DNA of 64,000 nt from Aphelocoma coerulescens (Eukaryota; Chordata; Aves; Passeriformes; Corvidae): assembly GCF_041296385.1 (NCBI RefSeq), contig NC_091023.1, positions 26,103,924 through 26,167,923 of the forward strand. Direction: 5' to 3'. The stretch's first letter is position 1. The number at the start of each line of letters is the position of its first letter. A program made the translations under genes and the position numbers. The notes beneath the pieces were generated by a model that saw nothing but the letters and a program-made list of their open reading frames with translations, was not told the DNA's origin and ran no database searches. Shown piece by piece: positions 33,867 through 48,800 of the stretch.

Positions 33867-36800
33867 GTGAGGGACGCGGGGACGCGGACCGGGGACAGGG
33901 CTCATCTGGCCGGGGGGACAAGGGTCTGTGCCTCTGCACCTTGGAACTGCGCGTAGGGAAAAACGTAGATTTTTGGTCATGCCGAAGAGGCTCGGGAGGC
34001 GGAGAACGCCGTGCGAGTGTTGCTAACGTAATGTTTGTGGATACACGGAGTCCGCGCTGATGGAGGCTGTGCTTTTCTGCCCTAGAGAGCTGTTGTGCGC
34101 ATGGACGAGCGCCGGGAAGAGCAAATCGTGCAGCTGCTGAATTCTGTCCAGACTAAAAACGACAAAGAGCAAGAAGCCATGTCCTGGTGGTCTGGAGATG
34201 AAGAAGGGTAAAGAGATACAATTACTAGTTCTTTTATTTGTTTTAAATTGCACGAACTTTTCATAAGCTGACAGGAAGATGTATCGGAAGTTATTTACCT
34301 TTATTGAGTGAATTGGCTCAACAAATATCCTCAGATTTTTCCACATGTATTGTCACATTGAAATGATTGTACCCATTGCTGTAAAACTCCTTCATTATTG
34401 CTGAGTTTGGGGTGTTAAATTTCAACTTAAACTCCTAAAACTTACAGCTGATCTCAAGGCATATTACGGTAGGTATACTCTTCCAGAGGTGGCTTTTGAC
34501 TTCTGTTTTCAGTTATTGAGCAGTCTTGGAACATTTTCTCAGTGTCTGAAGCAGGGTCTGTTCTGGACTCATTAAGGATTTTCAGGAATAGCTGGAATAG
34601 GCAGGTGTGCTGAATTAAGGGGATTTGGGATCCATTTTTTTCAGGGATCCAGTTACGGGGCAGTGGATCAAGTGGCAATTGATGGTGTTTTGTTGCTTTG
34701 TAGCTTCATTTGGTGCAAAAGAATGTGGTTTTTTTTTGACCCTGATGTCAGGTTTTTGGTGGTTGGTAGTTTGAGACTTTAATTGGTTTAATGACTTTCA
34801 CTGTAATGACAGACCCAGAGCAGCTGTGGCTGCCCCTGGATCCCTGGCAGTGTCCAAGGCCAGGCTGGACATTGGGGCTTGGAGCAGCCTGGGACAGTGG
34901 GAGGTGTCCCTGCCATGGCAGGGGTGGCACTGGGTGGGCTTTAAGGTCTCTTCCAATCCAATCCAAACCATTCCATGATTCTCTGTTCCCATGGGCTGCT
35001 GGTTCATTAACTGCTGGATGTAATTACGTGCACTCTGCATGTGGCCAGGCCCAGCTGGGAAATCTGAAGTTTTTGTTCTGTGTTTCCAGCCCTACACCAG
35101 AACAGCCTGCCAAAGTGAAACCAGATGCTGAAAAAGCTCCTGTAAGACAGAGACCAGCCTTGGAAAAAACATCCCTGGATTGGGATGTGGAATATCTCTG
35201 TGAAAAAAATGAGCAGGATGCTGATTTAGATGAGCGGCTTAAAGAAGACTTAATGAAGAAGAGATCTGATCCCAAATATATTGAAATGCAGGTACTTTTC
35301 CCTGTGTTAAGTTGAAAACTTTTCATTGAATTTTTTTAAATTAATCTAACCTGAAAATGTAATATCTTGCCATTTACTAGAAAGTTGTCATAATGTTACT
35401 TTTGCTAAGAATTATCTTTAGAATTCATAAAATTCATACCTGTTGATAGAACAGTAATTAAAAATGGGAAATTACAAATTTCAGAACATTTAGAATCTGA
35501 AATTTGAAGCAGACATGTTGTTTCATTGGGTGAGTTTCTCTTTCTTTTTCATGGATTGTGTGTGTGCAGTTATGTCTGAAACTGAAAGCACAACGCTGGG
35601 TTCTGAAGGAATTGCCTCTTGAAAACAGTGGTTTTGTTGTTAACAGCCATGTATAGAAAATTGTCTTACCCTGAACACCAGTTCTCTCTTCCCTACCAGG
35701 CCCTGCTCTTGCACCTGTATATACCTACCTTATCATGTACTGAATTGCTGGGCTGAAATCATTTTTCTAAATAGAATGCAACAGAAGCCACACATGGAAT
35801 TAAAGTTATTTCCCATGGGCCTGTGTTTATACAAGTGTTGCTGAGCAGTTTGTCATTATTTTGCAGTTTAGCAAGGTGAAATTAGAGGTGAAATCTGTTC
35901 TATTGCTTCAGTGTTGAAAAGGTGTTTAAAGAGAAATGTTTTTTTCTTTTTCCTCAGAGATTCCGAGAGAAACTCCCCTCATACGGGATGAGAGAGGTGA
36001 GAGCGTATTTAAAGAGAGTCAGTCTGTGGTGCTGGGCTCCAAAACAGGAGAAAGCAGTTGTGAAAGCCCTGTGACTGGCAGCAATCCTTTGTGGCCTTCA
36101 GGAAGGGAAGAAGCCTCCCAGGTTCTGACCCTGGGGGTGATTTCTTTCCAGACTGTGCCCGGGGCTCACTGATCATGATATGGGGCTCAGTACAGCGTTC
36201 TCATGGGAATGTGATATGGCTGCTACATACATTTCATAATAGGTCTTCTTTTTCTGCCAGTTAAACATCTAGAAGGTTCCTGGTTACTCAAATTGTTGTG
36301 CTTTCTTCTGTGTATAAAATTGTGCCCTTTGTTGCACAATTAGCCAGTGTAGAATTGAATATAATGCCAATTAAGCCTTTTTAGCTTCAACCACAGACTT
36401 CATGGCTGCACTGCTGGCCTTCAGTGCCGTTAGTTTCCCAGTTGCAGGATGAGGTCAGTGACAATAGGGGCTGTTACTAATTGATATTAATTCTTCAGGT
36501 GATATCCCCTGTATGCAGTAGGAATGGAGTATTCCGATATGTTTGCTTTTGCAGGCTCAGTGGATGACTAGTGAGCTCCTTCCTACAGTTTCTCTATTTG
36601 CCATAATGTCCTTTCTGTTAGCATTTGTTTCTTAAAATAGTCATACTCCCCTTAGCAGTCCTTGGGGTGGGGAGATGGAGGCTGGGAAACTGTTCCTGTT
36701 GGTACAAGAAATGTTAAAATGTTGTGCTGAAAACCTTTAGTTCGTGCAGGCTTGGAGTCCAACCAGGCAGCCTTGTGTTGAGTCTCCAAAGATTTACAGG

Positions 36801-39800
36801 AGCCAAGTAGGAAGCAGAAAGTTTAAAAGTGTATTTCAGGCTTCCATTTTAGTTCTTTTATGGTTTTTTTTCATACAGTATCTAAAGTATTTAAAGCTAG
36901 TGTTGAGGTTGACTGTGCTTTAAACCCTACACATGGGAAGTGCAAATGTGCAGAAATTACTTCTGTGAGGTTTAAACTAAGCTTTTTTTGTAGCATTACA
37001 AGAAGCAGCTGAGCGTTTCTTCAGCTGCTGACAGTTTGCTCAGCGTTCATCCCACAGGAGCAGAGAATTGTCAAGATCCTCTAAAATCCATTTGCAACAA
37101 CAGCACAGTAATTGTTTTGTCTTCGTTTGGGCCAGGAGCTTGTGAAGCTGATCAACAACAACCGTGTGACGGTGATCAGCGGCGAGACAGGCTGCGGGAA
37201 GACCACGCAGGTGACGCAGTTCATCCTGGACGATCACATCGAGCGCGGCCTGGGCTCCACGTGCAGGATCGTGTGCACCCAGCCCCGCAGGATCAGTGCC
37301 ATCTCCGTGAGTGCCCCTTCCCCTGCGCGCTCGCTCCATGCCCCCGAGCTTCCCGCGTTCCTCCTGGGGCGCCTCAGAGTCTGCTGCAAATAACAGTTCT
37401 GTTAATGTGCACTAATTGGGTATTCACAGGATCTGGCCATTGATGGAGTACTGGCACTGCAGCCTTGTTCTTCCCTGGCTTTACTCATGTGTTATAGCTG
37501 TGATTTTAATGGATTTGGGCAGTGCAAATGTCAATTAAGATAAAAACTTAATGTTGTGCCAGGCCCTCTAGAGGTGTATCAATGAGCAGGCAAGAATCTG
37601 GCTTTCAAGTTCTCGGTAGTTACTCTCCTTGATAGTTCAGTGTCAGAGGGCAAGCTCATCCTGCTGAAAGTGGAATGTGCTGCTAATGCCCGAGTGGGTG
37701 TGTTTCTCTAAGGCTTTGTCCCTGGGTTGCTGCTCTCAGGGGAAGAGAAAAGGTTGTTTTCAGGGCGTTTCTTTGTTATTTACAAACCATCTCAGTTCTG
37801 GGTGTTCCTACTGATGAGCAGCTCATCACAGATCAGCCTGATTTTCTTTCTCCCCCTCAGGTGGCTGAGAGGGTGGCTGCTGAGAGGGCAGAGGGCTGTG
37901 GCAATGGCAGGAGCACGGGGTACCAGATCCGCCTGCAGAGGTGAGCGGCTCTGTGGGAAGGGCCTGTTGTTATCCAAAGGAGACAATTTGAAAAGTAGTT
38001 CTAAAAAGAAATAACTGCTTTCCTGCTGATATTTCCCCGAAAGGAATTCCTGGAAAGAATGAGGTTTTTGAATTTTATGAAAAGGTTTGAGTTTATGCCC
38101 CATGTGACAGTGACTAGCCCGTTAGGCTTTGTTGAGTAACTCCTGTTTTCAGCTCTTGTAAAAGGTTCTGCTGTGGGCAGAAATAAAACTGATGTCCCTA
38201 ATCCCATGAATTTCAAGAAAAGGGAAAATGCTAAAGGGGAGAATGCTCCAAACCATATTTCTGTGGAAAGCTATGTGTTTGCTACATGTATCCTATGGAC
38301 TAATTCCCTGGGACCATGTAATAAGTGCAGTAACAGGAGCTTGCAGAGCAAAAGCTCTTATATTTGGAGTTGGCTATAATTTTAAAAAGTATCAGAAGTG
38401 GTACCAGCACATAATGGAACCCTATTGCTGAAGCAAAACTGCTGGTGAGAGAGGACAGCTCAGCCCTCACAGCATTTTTACTGGAATTCATAGAATCTCT
38501 CTGCTATTTCTCTTTGCTCACAATCCTGTGCATGTGAGTGCCCTCTGTTCTGAGCCTGGAGAGCTGCAGGAGCTGGGGATCAGCACCTCAATGTGCAGGA
38601 GATGGCAAGGGATGTCTGGGAAGCCAGGGCCTCTCCCTGGTCCATTCCCCATCCACAAAAGTGATGCAACAGTGACCTAAGTCCTTGTTCCTCCCATTGT
38701 GCTGTGAGTGAGGGAGGCAGTGAGGCACATCTGCATCATGGCTGGCATGGCACCTGCAGCTGGGGTTTAAGCTTTTAAAGTATTTTGTTAAATACGAATG
38801 AGAACTGAGGAGTTGTTATTGTGTCTCTTTCAGTCGGTTGCCAAGGAAACAAGGTTCGATTTTGTACTGTACCACGGGAATTGTCCTGCAGTGGCTCCAG
38901 TCAGATAAGTAAGAGCTCCTATTAATGAGACACTGAATGCAATTATGAAATGAATCCTGAGCTGTTCCAAACAGTCATGGCTTTGCTTTATAATTTTTCT
39001 AAAAACAAAAGTTTAACTTCCTCCCCTTCTATTTTAGGCACTTGTCCAGCATCAGTCATGTAGTTCTTGATGAAATCCATGAACGAAATCTTCAGTCAGA
39101 TGTTTTAATGAGCATTATTAAAGATCTTCTGAATGTTCGACAGGATCTGAAAGTTATACTGATGAGTGCTACTTTAAATGCAGAGAAGTTTTCTGAGTAC
39201 TTTGGTAGGTGAAATGCTTCCTAGGAATGTTCCACTTAAATAATTTAGGCTTCCACAGTATAGTGCAGTTCTTGAATTACAGAATTTATTTGTATCAAAA
39301 GAAGAAATTACTTCAATTTTACAAAGATTTGCCAGCTGCTGGAGATGCAGTTTATCTCAGTTTTATCTCATTATGACCTGATCTTGCTTCATCTTTTGCT
39401 TTTCAGGCATGTTATGGAAGCAGAGTCCAAAGTGTTTTCCTAGTAAATATTTACCATGTTTTAGCATTCTTGGTGTGAGTGGGCAGGGAGATTGAACTTT
39501 TAGTTGTTCAGTCTCCCAGCTTTTTCCAGCAGCTGGAACCAGCTGAACATCCTGGTGTGCAAAATACTGCCTGCTGCCTGTGCTTTTTTATTCAGCAGCC
39601 TTATTTGGGGGTGAATTTGGCATCTTCCCTGACAACTGGAAATGTCCTGTAGACATGGCAGCTTTATTGCAGAAATAGTGAGGAATGTTTACTGCTTCTA
39701 CTCTTCCAGTGCAGTATTTCATCCGTAGTTTTAAAAGAGAGTTCTACCTCCCTCCACAGACCATTGCCCAATGATTCACATCCCTGGGTTCACTTTTCCG

Positions 39801-42800
39801 GTGGTGGAATATCTGCTCGAAGATGTCATTGAGAAGTTGAGGCAAGTGTTTTTTCTGAACATCATTTCAGACAGTATTTGGGAGGGGGTTTAGCTTAGTG
39901 TATGTATGCTCAAAGAGTAACGTGGCATAAAGAAGGATTGCCTGTATTTTTCAACAGAAAACCTTTGAAGGGGGGCCTTGTACTATAATTACAGATGGCA
40001 CACGGCTACCTGGGAATGTTGGCTTGAGGGGAAGAGCAATTTCTCTGTTGGTGTGGGGAATTTTCAGATCTCTAAATCAAACTAGTCTTTCTTGCTGTTC
40101 ACTTCTTTTTCCCTACATGTTCTCATGCTTACTAGGGTTGGTCCCTGCTTTTGTAAGATTTCTGTCAGGACAGAAACTGAAGGATCTTACACATGGGCTA
40201 GCTGAAGCACAGCATATTGTCTGTGGTTTGGAAACTGCTGTGCAGCTGCTCCAAATTCCCTCAGTTTCAAATGGAATTGTGTTTGCTCCTCCTGTGTAAA
40301 GGTACACCCCGGAAAAGATGGACCGTCGGCTGCACTGGAGGAAGGGCTTCATGCAGGGCCACGTGAGCAGGCCAGAGAAGGAGGAGAAGGAGGAGATCTA
40401 CAGGCAGCAGTGGCCAGGCTACCTAAGGCAGCTGCAGGGCAGGTTGGGCCCAAGTTTCTCTTCTGTTTTCAGTTTTCAGGCAGCTCTGAAGTGAGAACCA
40501 TAAATCAGTGCTGTATTGTGTTGCTGGGCTTTTGTAACAGCGGGGTAGTGGCTGCTGTGGAAAATGATGATGGAATTCCCTGTGTAGTTGGCTGGCAACC
40601 AGTGAAGTGCTTTAGAGACAGCAGAATTAGCTCCCTTTGAGTTACTCAACGTAAATTTCAGTTCATTACCTAAATATAAATTTTCAGTCCCTGGCTCATC
40701 CATGAGAAGGAGAGAGGTCGTGTAAGTGCTTCAAAGACAATTCAGTCATGACACGGTAACTCTGCAACTGTACTGAACTGACAATAATCCCACTGAACTA
40801 AATGTGGAGAGTACTTTGGAGGTGCAGGAACTGCTCAAAGAACTGAGCTGATTGGAGGTGGGTTCATGGCTGGCTGGTTCACTCAGAGCCTGGGAGCAGG
40901 AGCCCCTGGCTTTGCCTGTTCCAAGGGACCAGTGTCTGTGCTTTCCCTGCTGCAGGTATTCAGCAAGTACAATTGATGCCCTGGAAATGATGGATGATGA
41001 CAAGGTGGACCTGGACCTTGTAGCAGCCCTGATCAAACACATTGTGCTGGAAGAGGAGGTACAGTGGGACTGAGCTGGGGGCAGTGGCAGTGCCAGAGCT
41101 GGCATGGTTGGTCACACAGAGAGAAGGGAAATTTTTGTTTGCTCTTCTAAGTAATTGAGCAGCTTTGAATTAATCTTACATTCAGATAAATACATGTAGG
41201 TAGCTCTTTTATAGAAAAAAAGCCTTGATAGACTGTTCCAGACTGGGTCAGTGAGGTTTCAGATCTCACATGCCCACCATGTATGCAAGGAGCTGGCTCC
41301 CTGTAGTGTGTGATGTGTTCTGACCTCTCTTTCCTTCACTCCCTCTTTTCCCTGTAGGATGGTGCAATTCTGGTGTTTCTGCCAGGCTGGGATAACATCA
41401 GCACTTTGCATGAGCTCTTGATGTCACAAATCATGTTTAAGTCAGGTAAAACCCAAACTCTCCATGGGAGTTCTGGTGGTGGTAGCATTGGTGGCAGACT
41501 CTTCTTGCATGGGGTTGCTGCTATTGCACTGGATTCATTTTTTCCCTCATCTCTCCAAAGTGTTCAGCAGTTTTTGTGTCTGTGGTATCTTTCTTCTGCT
41601 AACAACAACTCATTTTCCTCAGTGTGGGAGTGACAATCTGAAAAACAACCTGACCTGCATTCTTCCTCTTGTCCTTTCCTGTAGCTGGGAGATCTCCCAT
41701 CCAAAATAACTCCATTCTGCATGCGCCTCCTCTGCGCTTCATCCTTGAGCAGCTTCCCCTGCTCTGCTGGTAGTTCCCTTAAATCCTGTTTATTCAAGAA
41801 GCTTTCTTACAGATTCTCAAGTACTCTTGCCTGTCTGACACACTTTAACTTGTCCCTTTGCATCTCTCATGTTTATGTCTCACCTATCTTAGCTGGGCTC
41901 TTGACTGTTCACATGTTGACTTGCAGTGTGGTTGTGTACATTCCAGAGATGCAGAATTCCAGTTTATTGAAAGATTGAGTGTCAGTTTGTGTATTAAACG
42001 TGACCAATTATTAAATAACTTCAGAATTTAAAAATGAAATCTAAATTACTGTAAATAACTTCATATATTTTCTTGAACTTGTCATGTTATAGCATCATAA
42101 AAAAAAGCCTTTATACCTTTTTACTTTAGAATTTGCTGTTATGATACAAGTACCTGTGATCTCAGAGCAAGAAACAATAGCCTGACTTGCAGCCTATTTT
42201 TTCTGTTCTGCATAGTTGATTTAGTTGATTTTTCTGTCAAATTGGAAGTTGCTGTGCTTACACTGTATCTTTTACTGATTTTTAACTTTCAGATAGGTTT
42301 ATTATCATACCTTTGCATTCATTGATGCCTACTGTTAACCAGACTCAGGTATGCTGCTCTTTTATTGCAATATTTCACAACTACCAAAAAAAAAAAAAGC
42401 AGCACATGTTTGGTTTTGGCAAACACATAAATGGGCCCTGGATAATTACAGGTGTTCAAGAAGACCGCGCCAGGAGTGAGGAAAATCGTGATTGCAACCA
42501 ACATTGCAGAGACCAGGTAAATGCCTGCCTGCCCAGAGCCAGGAAAGCTGTGTGTTTAACAAAAGAAATGGAAGTGATAATTTAAAGTATAAACCTCTTC
42601 GGTTTTCCCAAAAATAAGTTTTGCTGTTTGTGCCATTCATTTATAACACTTCATTTTTAGAAATATTTATAGACTAAACAGAGTTTCCCTATAATTGTTT
42701 TAAATAATTCAACCAACTGCATTGTTTTGAACAATTAAACTACAGGAATGCTAAACAATTACTAGAATGACTGTACATGATCATCTGAGCTGCCTGTCCT

Positions 42801-45800
42801 CTCTTCAGAACCCAAGTGGGGACTTTGGCCAGATCCAGGAGAATAAATCAGCTCTTTCTTGAACTGTTCAGTAGCATAGTTCTTAATGAAATTCCAAACA
42901 GATTTTTTTAATTGCTGACTCTGTTTGGGAGGGAATAAAGAGAGGCCAAACCTGATTCTAGGTCACACTTGCAAAGATGAAAAGTTAGCTTTTTTCCCTC
43001 TTTTTTTCAACAGCATTACAATCGATGACGTCGTGTTCGTTATAGATGGGGGGAAAATAAAGGAGACTCACTTTGACACCCAGAACAACATCAGCACCAT
43101 GGCAGCAGAGTGGGTCAGCAAAGCCAATGCCAAGCAGAGGAAGGGTCGAGCAGGAAGGTAAGAACAGTGAGGTGCTTAGGGAAGTCTGGGGATGTTGAGT
43201 TTCCAATAGTGCTGAAGGTTCTTCTTTCTTATTTGCATGTGCTGGCACAGCCAGCTCCTGTTCCTGGGCAAGGAATGATTTCCTTGTCTTCCTAGGAAGC
43301 TGAATTTACTTGTGCTGCATTTAACTCCAGAGTTTCCCTCCCATAAAAGAATGTCCTGCATTTTATTTTAATTTTGGTCACTGTTTGCCCTCACACCTGA
43401 TTTATGAGGCTGATACATTAAAATGGAAATGGTGTAAAAATTAATTTGTGTTCTCTATGCCTTTTTCCTGCTGATGGGTCTGTGTTTCAGAAGACTGGTG
43501 TGGCTTTTACAGTTGGATACACTTCAGTTCTAATTCCTTGAGGAGTTTTGGGAAGGTTGTTGTAAGCAAACGCAATCATAGTGTCATAGTTTCATAGGAA
43601 AAGACCCCCCACAACAACCAACCAAACCCAAAGCAATTGTTTCTTTAAATCGTTGCAGAGTTCAGCCAGGCCACTGTTACCATCTGTACAACGGACTGCG
43701 TGCCAGCCTTCTGGATGATTATCAGTTACCAGAGATCCTGAGGACACCTTTGGAAGAACTCTGCTTACAAATCAAGGTAAACAGAGGAATCTTCAAATAT
43801 ATTTATTATCTACTTTTCCATTGGGATAAGTGGTTGAGAGAATAAGTTAATGCAACTGTGACCCTAGGATTGTTAAGCCAAAATTCTGTTACACCAGAAA
43901 TGCAGTGTATTCAGCCAATAATGGCAGCAGCTTTTGTAAATGCACACTTGTATCTGGGTGCATCAAACCCAGGGGAAACAGAATTGTCTAGTATCAATAA
44001 AAGGTGAAGTCTACTAACAAAAATTTGGGCTGTGCTTTCTCCCAGATATCATTCAATCAGAGAAGCTTCAGTGAGAATGCCAGTGAGTCAGTTTATGTGA
44101 TTTCTTAAAAGAATTTCACTACAAAGCACTTTCAGAACTGGTGTGAATTTCCCTTTTTGGCAGTTTGCATTGAATTCCTTATGCAAGCAGAAGGAATGCC
44201 CTGTGTATGCGAACTGAATGAAGAATAGATCCTTCTGCTACAAATTTCCTCACTAATACATTTTTTTTTTATCCTTAGTTCTTAACTAAAAAATTCTAAC
44301 TTGAGCTGTGAATTACTCACACTATTTCAATGAGTGTGGTCATGCTAACTAATTTTAGGCAGCTGTCTTTCTCCAGTTGCTGTAGGCTTTTCTTGTGATG
44401 TGTTTCTTTCAGATCCTGAAGCTTGGTGGAATTGCCTATTTTCTGAGCAAACTGATGGACCCCCCATCTCGTGATGCTGTGATGTTGGCCATAAATCACC
44501 TCATGGAGCTGGTAAAGTGTTGCTGCATATACAGGAATGATCTATTCAGGGCCATGGTACTGTGTGTGTTACCTGACACAGGTCTGGCTGCACAGCTCTG
44601 GGCACTGCAGCCCCCTGTCCTTTGTGCAGAGCCCTGATGTACCCTCACTGCACAGAGGGAGCACTTCACATAATCCATGGTGTGCTCATGGGCTCTACAG
44701 AGTAGTTCTGAGGGATTTAAGTGACTCCAAACAGACATGTGACCCTGCATTTAAGTTCCCTGTAGGTGTTGATTTAACTCCCTACCCCTGCTGCCTCCCC
44801 AGCCTTCCTGTTCCAGGTGGATCAGTGAGGAGTTTGAGACAAATGAGGCATATGGGAGAAGTACCTTGTATGTCAGTGTTCCCTTGGATGCTGGGGAAGG
44901 AGACATTAGTGACACATTTGTTCTGCTGATTCCTTGCTCTGGTGTTGTTTGTACAAATGAGTTGTAGCCATAAATAGAAACATCTGATTTGCATAGTAGT
45001 GGGTGATATCTGTGTACCAGTGGCTTTTCTAAGGAAATCCTCCCCATTTCACATAACTGTTTGTTCTTTCCTTCCCACCCTTGTCCTGGCAGAACGCTCT
45101 GGACAGGCAGGAGGAGCTGACCCCCCTGGGTGTCCACCTGGCACGGCTGCCCGTGGAGCCGCACATCGGGAAGATGATCCTGTTTGGAGCCTTGTTCTGC
45201 TGCCTGGACCCTGTGCTGACCATTGCAGCCAGCCTCAGCTTCAAGGACCCTTTTGTCATCCCTCTGGTAAAGTATCACAGATGACAATTACACGTGGGAG
45301 TTTAAGACTCTCAGGAGGATACTGGGACTTAGTGAGGTGTTACAGTTTAAGAGCACTTTCATTAATGTCATGTTAATTACATTTTTACTAGTGAGATTGC
45401 AGTCGCATAATATGAATTGTCATTTTTCCTATGGAATATTGGAAATAACTGTAATTTTCATGTATGTTACACGCAGAGTACTATAGATGTACCTGAATTA
45501 GGAAAAGAGAACTGTCATGTCAGTCTGGGTATTATATAGGTTCTTATTTTTAGGGCAAAGAGAAAGTTGCAGATGCAAGAAGAAAGGAGCTGTCGAAGAA
45601 CTCAAAAAGCGACCATCTGACTGTGGTGAATGCTTTCACTGTAAGCATGTTTTCATGTGTTTTTTTTTTTTTCTTCTAGAATTTTAATTTGAGTAATACA
45701 GATGATCCTAAGGAAAAAGCTGATCGGTTTATGCTCTGTAGGCTTTCTTTTTTGGCTTCTACAGAAACATAAAACCAAACTGATTTTCAGCCTTCTAGTG

Positions 45801-48800
45801 TTGCAGAATCTTGTCTCCAGGCTCAGCAACCTGATTTCTGGTGGATAAGTTTGAAAAAGACAAAGGAAACATACTATTATAATTACTTTGCTGACACTGT
45901 TCATTCTTGTCCTGGCCTCTATGAGAGGCTGAAGCCATCTTCAGAAGTGTTGGACATTTTGCTGTATTGTGTTGGGGTGAGGAGAGGAGGAAATAAATGG
46001 CCTGGAAAATGCAGTTCCTGCCCAGACCTGTTAATTACAACAAAGGGTGCTCTGGCAAATGCAGCCAGATATCACTGCTCACTAGGGAAAAAGGAAGGTT
46101 GTGATTCAACATATTATGAATTTGTGTTTTTCTGCACTGTGGTGTGTGCACATATACAGAGAATCAAAGGATTTACTTTCTCCCTAGTAGGGAACATGTG
46201 ACTGTTTGTTGACCTGTAGTTTTCACTGTCCCTAAGTTTGTAGTGTGTGTTCACTCATAAACACCTTAGAACTCTGGTTTTCATTTCTAGGGCTGGGAAG
46301 AGGCTCGGCATTGCGGTTTCAGGAATGAGAAGGACTATTGCTGGGAAAATTTCTTGTCCTCAAATACCATGCAGGTAACAGCATCCTGCCAGGTTAAAAC
46401 AGGATCCTGTCTGTGGGGAAGAGGAGAAGCCTTTGGCGCAGCATCATTCTGGGGCAATTTTTGTTGTTTCCTAGATGCTGCATAACATGAAAGGGCAGTT
46501 TGCTGAGCATCTCCTTGCAGCTGGATTTGTGAATAGCAGAGACCCCAAGAATCCCAAATCTAACACCAACTCAGGTAACTGTGGAGGGAAAGGGAGAATT
46601 TATCCCAGCTGAAATCACAGCTTGCAGAACTGCCTCACTTACTTTGCTGTCCCCTGCAGGTAATGAGAAGCTGCTCAAAGCAGTCATCTGTGCTGGCCTC
46701 TATCCCAAAGTGGCAAAGATCCGGCCCAGCTTCAGCAAAAAGAGAAAAATGTGAGGGTTTGGTTTAATGCTGGTTTGTATTCAAGATGTTTTCTACATGG
46801 CATAGTTTGCCAAGGTGAAGCAGTGGCTTGAGTGCATGAATGAATGTCACTGTACCGTTTCAGTCATGGTTGTGTGTTACTTCCTCTTAGAAAGGTGGGA
46901 TTGTTGATTTTTTTTTAACATCTGAATTCCTGCTAATGCCTGAAATATTTGTGTGCCCCTACCCTGCCATGGATAGTGTTACAACATCTCAGTAGCACTG
47001 CTCTGAAGGGGCTCTACAGCAGCACTTCAAACACTGTCACTTTTGGTTATTTGGGAAGAGGGACCCAGGGATCCTGGTCTGTCGATTTATCACTTCTTGT
47101 ATTATCAGACTCTTTTGTTGTTGTTTTTTCTTTGAAGGGTGAAAGTTTGCACCAAGACAGATGGATCAGTTAATATCCATCCCAAATCGGTGAATGTGGA
47201 GGAAACAGAGTTCCATTATAACTGGCTCGTGTACCATTTGAAGATGAGAACCAGCAGTGTGAGTCAGGGGTTGTGCTTGTGGGGTTTATTTGTTTTATTA
47301 TCCCTTTTAAAATGAGCTTGGATCAGGGTTCAGAGGGGATGTGAACAGCTTTTGTTCTGGGGCCTTCCTGTCTTGGGCCATTCTTTGTACGCACCATCAG
47401 ATTATGTCCTTTGTGACACTGGGGCTATTGTACCACAACTAATGAACTTCTGTGGTTTAGTTCTTGGGGGTTTTTGGAGGATTGGGGTTTTTTAAGATCT
47501 GGCAATAACAGGTGTAAATTTTTAAATTTTAGTTTCTTTTTTTCATTTCAGTCTAGTCCTAACACTTCTCAATATGCTGACATTTTTTCCTCTCAGTGTT
47601 ATGGAGCATCTGGTTTAATTTCACCACTGTGTGAAAGACTTGAGACCATTTTTGCTCTTGTTCAATCTGATTTCATGTAACTTTTCTTGAACTGATTTGC
47701 TTCATACATCTTCAGAATTTGTGAGTAACTGAGTAATGATCTTCTGGAATTCTGTAGGAGTCTCATTTAGGATTACTGATGGCACTTGAGATATTTTGAG
47801 GGTGATCAGACAATTCTGTTGTTGTGCAGATTTACCTGTATGATTGTACAGAAGTATCTCCATACTGCCTCTTGTTCTTTGGAGGGGATATATCCATTCA
47901 GAAGGATAAGGAGCAGGACACCATTGCTGTGGACGAATGGATTGTTTTCCAGTCTCCAGCAAGAATAGCACACTTGGTCAAGGTGACTATGTTTCAAAAT
48001 AATGTTCATGGAAGGCTCGGTTTAACACTGGTTCTGCTTGGGGATTTCTGGATTTGATATTCCTGTGTGCCTATTGATTCATCACTCAGGGAGATGATGT
48101 TTGAAATGCACTCCCAGCGAGCAGTTCAAGCACACAAAGCAAACAAAAGTGATCTAATGTTGCACAGCAGAAGTTGTAGGATGACTTGCTTAGTCCAGGA
48201 AATGTCCATATGGATATGGAAACATGAGGGTGGGGCTCCTCAGTTAACAGGAATAGGTTCTATAGAGCTGTTTAATATTAGGTCCCAGAAATCATACCTG
48301 ACTCTTTTTTTAAATTTTATTTTAAACCACTCTTTTTAATCCTGAAATAGTTAGCTAGTGGATGTGTGGTCTGTTAGAGGCATCACATCCAGAGATGGTG
48401 ATCTCTCATCAAAGGTAACACGGCTGGGTTTTGAGAGACAGTGTTTGATGCTGAAAATAGCAATGTGGAAATGAATTGATGGGAGAAGAGTGGGTGTAAA
48501 GGTCAGGAGAACAGAGGGCCCAAGGCATTGGAACCTCTCTGTTGATGCTGTGTGTATCTCTAACTGCCTGTCTCTTTCCTTTTTCCTTTTTTTTCCCTTT
48601 ATTACAACACTTTCCAGAATTTGAGACAAGAACTTGATGATCTTCTACAAGAAAAAATAGAAAACCCCCATCCCGTGGACTGGAATGATATTAAATCCAG
48701 GGATACAGCAGTGCTGACAGCTATTATAGACTTAATCACCACGCAGGAGAACGAGGGCGTCAGGAACTTCGCGCCGCGGTTCCAGGGCGAGCGCTACAGC

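Noticed and set aside
33342..33980. 212- and 196-codon minus-strand Pro/Arg-rich frames opposite DHX36 exon 1
   Set aside because: Shadow frames in the GC-rich DHX36 promoter. The Asn-Pro repeats come from the GGGTTT array.
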